A DNA stretch of 64,000 nt from Pelagibacteraceae bacterium AG-430-E20 (GTDB lineage: Bacteria > Pseudomonadota > Alphaproteobacteria > Pelagibacterales > Pelagibacteraceae), in contig QCOF01000003.1 in the NCBI GenBank assembly GCA_003209915.1, forward strand, positions 5,001 through 69,000. Direction: 5' to 3'. The notes below the pieces were generated by a model. The model ran no database searches, had not been told where the DNA came from, and worked only from the letters and a program-made list of their open reading frames with translations. This document shows, piece by piece, positions 61,847 through 64,000 of this stretch. A program made the translations under genes and the position numbers. Numbering within the stretch: position 1 is the first letter of the stretch; every line of letters starts with the position of its first letter.

Positions 61847-62359
61847 ATGAAATCAAAAGAAAATCTTGTGTTTTTAGGAATGATGGGATCTGGAAAGAGT
61901 TCTATAGGCATGCTGGTCGCAAAAAAACTAAAATTAAAATTTATAGATATAGATAATGAGATTGAAAATAAAGTAGGGACAACCATAAGCAAAATATTTG
62001 AGGATAAGGGTGAAGATTTTTTTAGAAAAGTTGAAGAGAAAGTAACACTAAAAAATTTAAAACTACACTCCTCTGTGATTTCTCTTGGTGGTGGAGCTTT
62101 CATGAATGAAAATATTAGAAAAGAAGTTTTAAAGAGTCATATATCGTTTTGGCTAAACTGGGATAATAATATTTTATTGGGGAGGATAAAAAATAGTAAA
62201 AAAAGACCTCTTGCGATAAACTCATCAGATGATCAAATAATTGGCTTAATTCAAGAACGCTCTACCGTTTATGAAAAAGCTTTGTTCGAAATTAAATGTG
62301 ATAACTTAACTAAAAATGAAGTAGTTAATAAAATAATTAAAATTTATGAGTCAAATTAA
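61847..62359 (+). CDS. aroK: Shikimate kinase
   Basis: AroK phosphorylates shikimate. The P-loop G-M-M-G-S-G-K-S-S (residues about 11-19), I-D-I-D near 34 and S-L-G-G-G-A-F near 83 are present. The start is the ATG at 61847 (M-K-S-K-E-N); the frame is open back to 61784 but those residues are not family-like. About 170 residues. It overlaps aroB by 14 bases; aroK-aroB is a standard pair. Confidence 0.95.
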   Translation: MKSKENLVFLGMMGSGKSSIGMLVAKKLKLKFIDIDNEIENKVGTTISKIFEDKGEDFFRKVEEKVTLKNLKLHSSVISLGGGAFMNENIRKEVLKSHISFWLNWDNNILLGRIKNSKKRPLAINSSDDQIIGLIQERSTVYEKALFEIKCDNLTKNEVVNKIIKIYESN

Positions 62360-63452
62360 ATTAAATATAGAAACAAAAACGCAAAAATATCCTATCTATA
62401 TTGGAAAAAAATTATCTGCGAATATTTCTAAAATTACGAAATCCAACTCAATTAATTTTAACAAATGTCTTTTAGTTGTAGATAGTAATGTTCCTAAAAA
62501 ATTTGTTTCAATTATTAAAAAATCTTTAAAAAATAAAATGAGTTATATTCATTATTTTAAAGCCAATGAATTAAATAAAAATTTGAATAGTATAAACAAG
62601 ATTTTAGAAATTTTGTTAAATAAAAATTTTTCCAGGGATGACTGTTTGATATCTGTTGGAGGAGGAATTACAGGAGATATAAGTGGTTTTGCTGCAAGTC
62701 TTTTTAAAAGGGGACTTAAGTTTATAAACATACCAACTACTCTTTTGTCCCAAGTTGACTCATCAATTGGTGGTAAGACCGGGGTAAATACTAAGTATGG
62801 TAAAAATCTAGTTGGAAGTTTTTACCAGCCCAATCTTGTTATTTCTGATACTGAATTTTTAAAAACATTACCTAATAGAGAGATAGTTTGTGGATATGGA
62901 GAAATTTTAAAACATTCAATTATTGGGAATAAAAAATTTTATAATTTTTTAAACAAACATAAAAACAAAATTTTAAATCTTACTTCTCCTTTTCTTGAAA
63001 AGGCTATTTATGAAAGTTGTAAGATTAAAAAGGCTGTAGTTGAAAAAGATGAGAAAGAAAAGGGTTTAAGAAAAATTTTAAATTTTGGTCATTCGTTTGC
63101 CCATGCTTATGAAGCGACATTAGGATTTAGCAAAAAGTTAAATCATGGAGAAGCTGTAATACTAGGAATGAAAACTGCACTAAATTTTAGTCTTAAGACA
63201 AAATTTATGAATATAAGAGAGTATTATTCCATCATAGATCATATCGATAATTCTGATTTACCATCTTCAGTAAGCAAATTTTTTGGTCCAAAAGATGTAA
63301 ACAAAATTTTAAGTTTTATGGCAAAAGATAAAAAAAATAAATCAAATAATATAAATTTGGTCTTACTCAAAAAAATTGGAGCTCCAATGATTAATAAAGA
63401 GTATTCTAAAAAAAAAATAGGTTTATTTTTAAAAATTTTTTTACAAAATTAA
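62346..63452 (+). CDS. aroB: 3-dehydroquinate synthase
   Basis: AroB cyclises DAHP in the shikimate pathway with NAD and zinc. S-V-G-G-G-I-T-G-D near residue 103, Q-V-D-S-S-I-G-G-K-T near 137 and N-F-G-H-S-F-A-H-A near 246 (zinc ligand) are visible. It is 368 residues. Its stop overlaps the end of convergent bolA by 12 bases. aroA of the same pathway is at 27369. Confidence 0.96.
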   Translation: MSQIKLNIETKTQKYPIYIGKKLSANISKITKSNSINFNKCLLVVDSNVPKKFVSIIKKSLKNKMSYIHYFKANELNKNLNSINKILEILLNKNFSRDDCLISVGGGITGDISGFAASLFKRGLKFINIPTTLLSQVDSSIGGKTGVNTKYGKNLVGSFYQPNLVISDTEFLKTLPNREIVCGYGEILKHSIIGNKKFYNFLNKHKNKILNLTSPFLEKAIYESCKIKKAVVEKDEKEKGLRKILNFGHSFAHAYEATLGFSKKLNHGEAVILGMKTALNFSLKTKFMNIREYYSIIDHIDNSDLPSSVSKFFGPKDVNKILSFMAKDKKNKSNNINLVLLKKIGAPMINKEYSKKKIGLFLKIFLQN

Positions 63453-63701
63453 GATTTGTATTGAGTGAATAGATTCTTTTATCTCCTTATCTAAAATTTT
63501 ATAAATCTTCTTATTACTTTCAATCTTATTCATAGTCTTGAGTTCATTCGAAATTAAACTTATTTTCAAATGAAATTTACCTTCTTGATTACCAGCGTGA
63601 TTTTTATGAAGAAAAGATTTGTCCTCAATTTTAATATTTTCAATATTTATCTGATTTTGTAATTTTTTTTTTACAATTGCAATTAAGTCATTTATATCCA
63701 T
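63441..63701 (-). CDS. bolA: BolA-family protein
   Basis: An 86-residue protein with the BolA fold: I-E-D-K-S-F-L-H-K-N-H near residue 26 and F-H-L-K-I near 43. It lacks a cysteine in the middle loop, and the conserved C-terminal histidine is in S-I-H-S-I-Q. BolA proteins pair with monothiol glutaredoxins in iron-sulfur handling. The J-domain-type gene starts divergently 21 bases away, an arrangement common in Alphaproteobacteria. Confidence 0.9.
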   Translation of the reverse strand: MDINDLIAIVKKKLQNQINIENIKIEDKSFLHKNHAGNQEGKFHLKISLISNELKTMNKIESNKKIYKILDKEIKESIHSIQILIL

Positions 63702-63722
63702 AAATGTGATTTATTATATAGC

Positions 63723-64000
63723 ATGAAAAATATTTGTGACTGGAATAATTGTAATGAAATTGGTGAATATAAAGCGCCAGTTGAAAAAGATAATAGTAAA
63801 AAATTTAGAATGCTTTGTCTTGAGCATGTCAAGGAATTCAATAAGAATTGGAATTACTTTTCAGGTATGAATGATGACCAAGTAATGGATTTTTTAAAGT
63901 CTGACATGATATGGCATAAGCCTACTCAAAGTTTTAGCTCTTCAGATAATTTTTTTAAAGTTCTTTGGAATACAACTTTAAAAGATGAATTAGACAAGGA
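63723..64000 (+). CDS. J-domain-type protein, N-terminal part (runs off the window)
   Basis: The ATG at 63723 opens a frame of 92 codons with no stop before the window ends. It begins C-D-W-N-N-C with G-E-Y-K-A-P and continues C-L-E-H-V-K-E-F-N-K-N-W-N-Y-F-S-G-M. This matches the N terminus of the alphaproteobacterial DnaJ-domain protein next to bolA; the J domain itself would be at the missing C terminus. The early cysteines may bind metal. Confidence 0.8.
   Translation, partial: MKNICDWNNCNEIGEYKAPVEKDNSKKFRMLCLEHVKEFNKNWNYFSGMNDDQVMDFLKSDMIWHKPTQSFSSSDNFFKVLWNTTLKDELDK

Noticed and set aside
1-64000. CRISPR arrays, insertion sequences, prophage or integrative elements
   Set aside because: No regularly spaced repeats, transposase, integrase or phage structural genes were seen; gene content and base use are even throughout.

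Overview
This window looks like core chromosome of a streamlined, very AT-rich alphaproteobacterium of the SAR11 clade (Pelagibacterales). The evidence is the low GC, lysine- and asparagine-rich proteins, intergenic gaps of a few bases, and alphaproteobacterial gene neighbourhoods: a gcrA regulator, DUF1178/DUF4167/DUF2948 genes, murA-DUF2948-hisD-infA, aroA-cmk-rpsA-ihfB, pyrF-trpFBA-accD-folC, and cycM-kdsB-pheA. A tandem glycine riboswitch in front of malate synthase, an arrangement described in SAR11, also fits. The lineage is inferred from these patterns, not from a search. I see no mobile element, prophage, CRISPR array or integration site.

Layout. 1-727 is the 5' half of a 16S rRNA gene on the minus strand, with its leader and probable promoter to about 963. 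1066-2357 is an M23 peptidase gene split by a one-base shift in a T6 run. 2362-7046 is a minus-strand cluster (DUF4167, prmC, prfA, ispG, lysC). 7123-13318 holds ubiG, DUF1178, argJ, secA and accA. 13396-15752 is promoter, glycine riboswitch and glcB. 15739-20016 is minus: recR, ybaB, dnaX, SRP RNA, pheA, kdsB. 20128-24413 has cycM, argF, argD, gcrA and an NDUFA9-like dehydrogenase. 24430-36850 is one uninterrupted plus-strand run of 14 genes: RNase D-like, kdsD, lptC, lptB, aroA, cmk, rpsA, ihfB, pyrF, trpF, trpB, trpA, accD, folC.

36847-49291 is almost all minus: trxA, three DNA-processing genes (sbcB-like, a PD-(D/E)XK nuclease, rmuC), the histidine genes hisG/hisZ/hisS with a sulfotransferase between them, tRNA-His, cspA, tRNA-Phe, infA, hisD, DUF2948, murA, dcd and two small basic proteins. 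49391-57677 is tRNA-Thr, then a convergent TVP38-family gene, then a plus-strand run rpmH-rnpA-yidD-yidC-argB-HAD-dapD-dapE-HDAC-SET. 57657-61789 is minus (truA, fmt, def, a large exported protein, a small membrane protein). The window closes with aroK, aroB, bolA and a truncated J-domain-type gene.

How the genes work together. Most of the window is housekeeping: translation (release factor and its methylase, S1, IF-1, L34, deformylase, formyltransferase, TruA, HisRS), protein export and insertion (SecA, SRP RNA, YidD, YidC), amino-acid synthesis (Arg, Lys/DAP, His, Trp, Phe, shikimate), LPS and Kdo supply (KdsB, KdsD, LptB, LptC), and fatty acid synthesis (AccA, AccD). The unusual points lie inside these familiar genes. 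TrpB and TrpA lack several textbook active-site residues. Cytidylate kinase has lost its P-loop lysine. AccA carries a membrane tail and AccD has a broken zinc ribbon. dnaX has an A9 slippage-type run at the tau/gamma boundary. tRNA-His sits four bases ahead of hisS. A histone-deacetylase-like gene is paired with a SET-domain methyltransferase gene.
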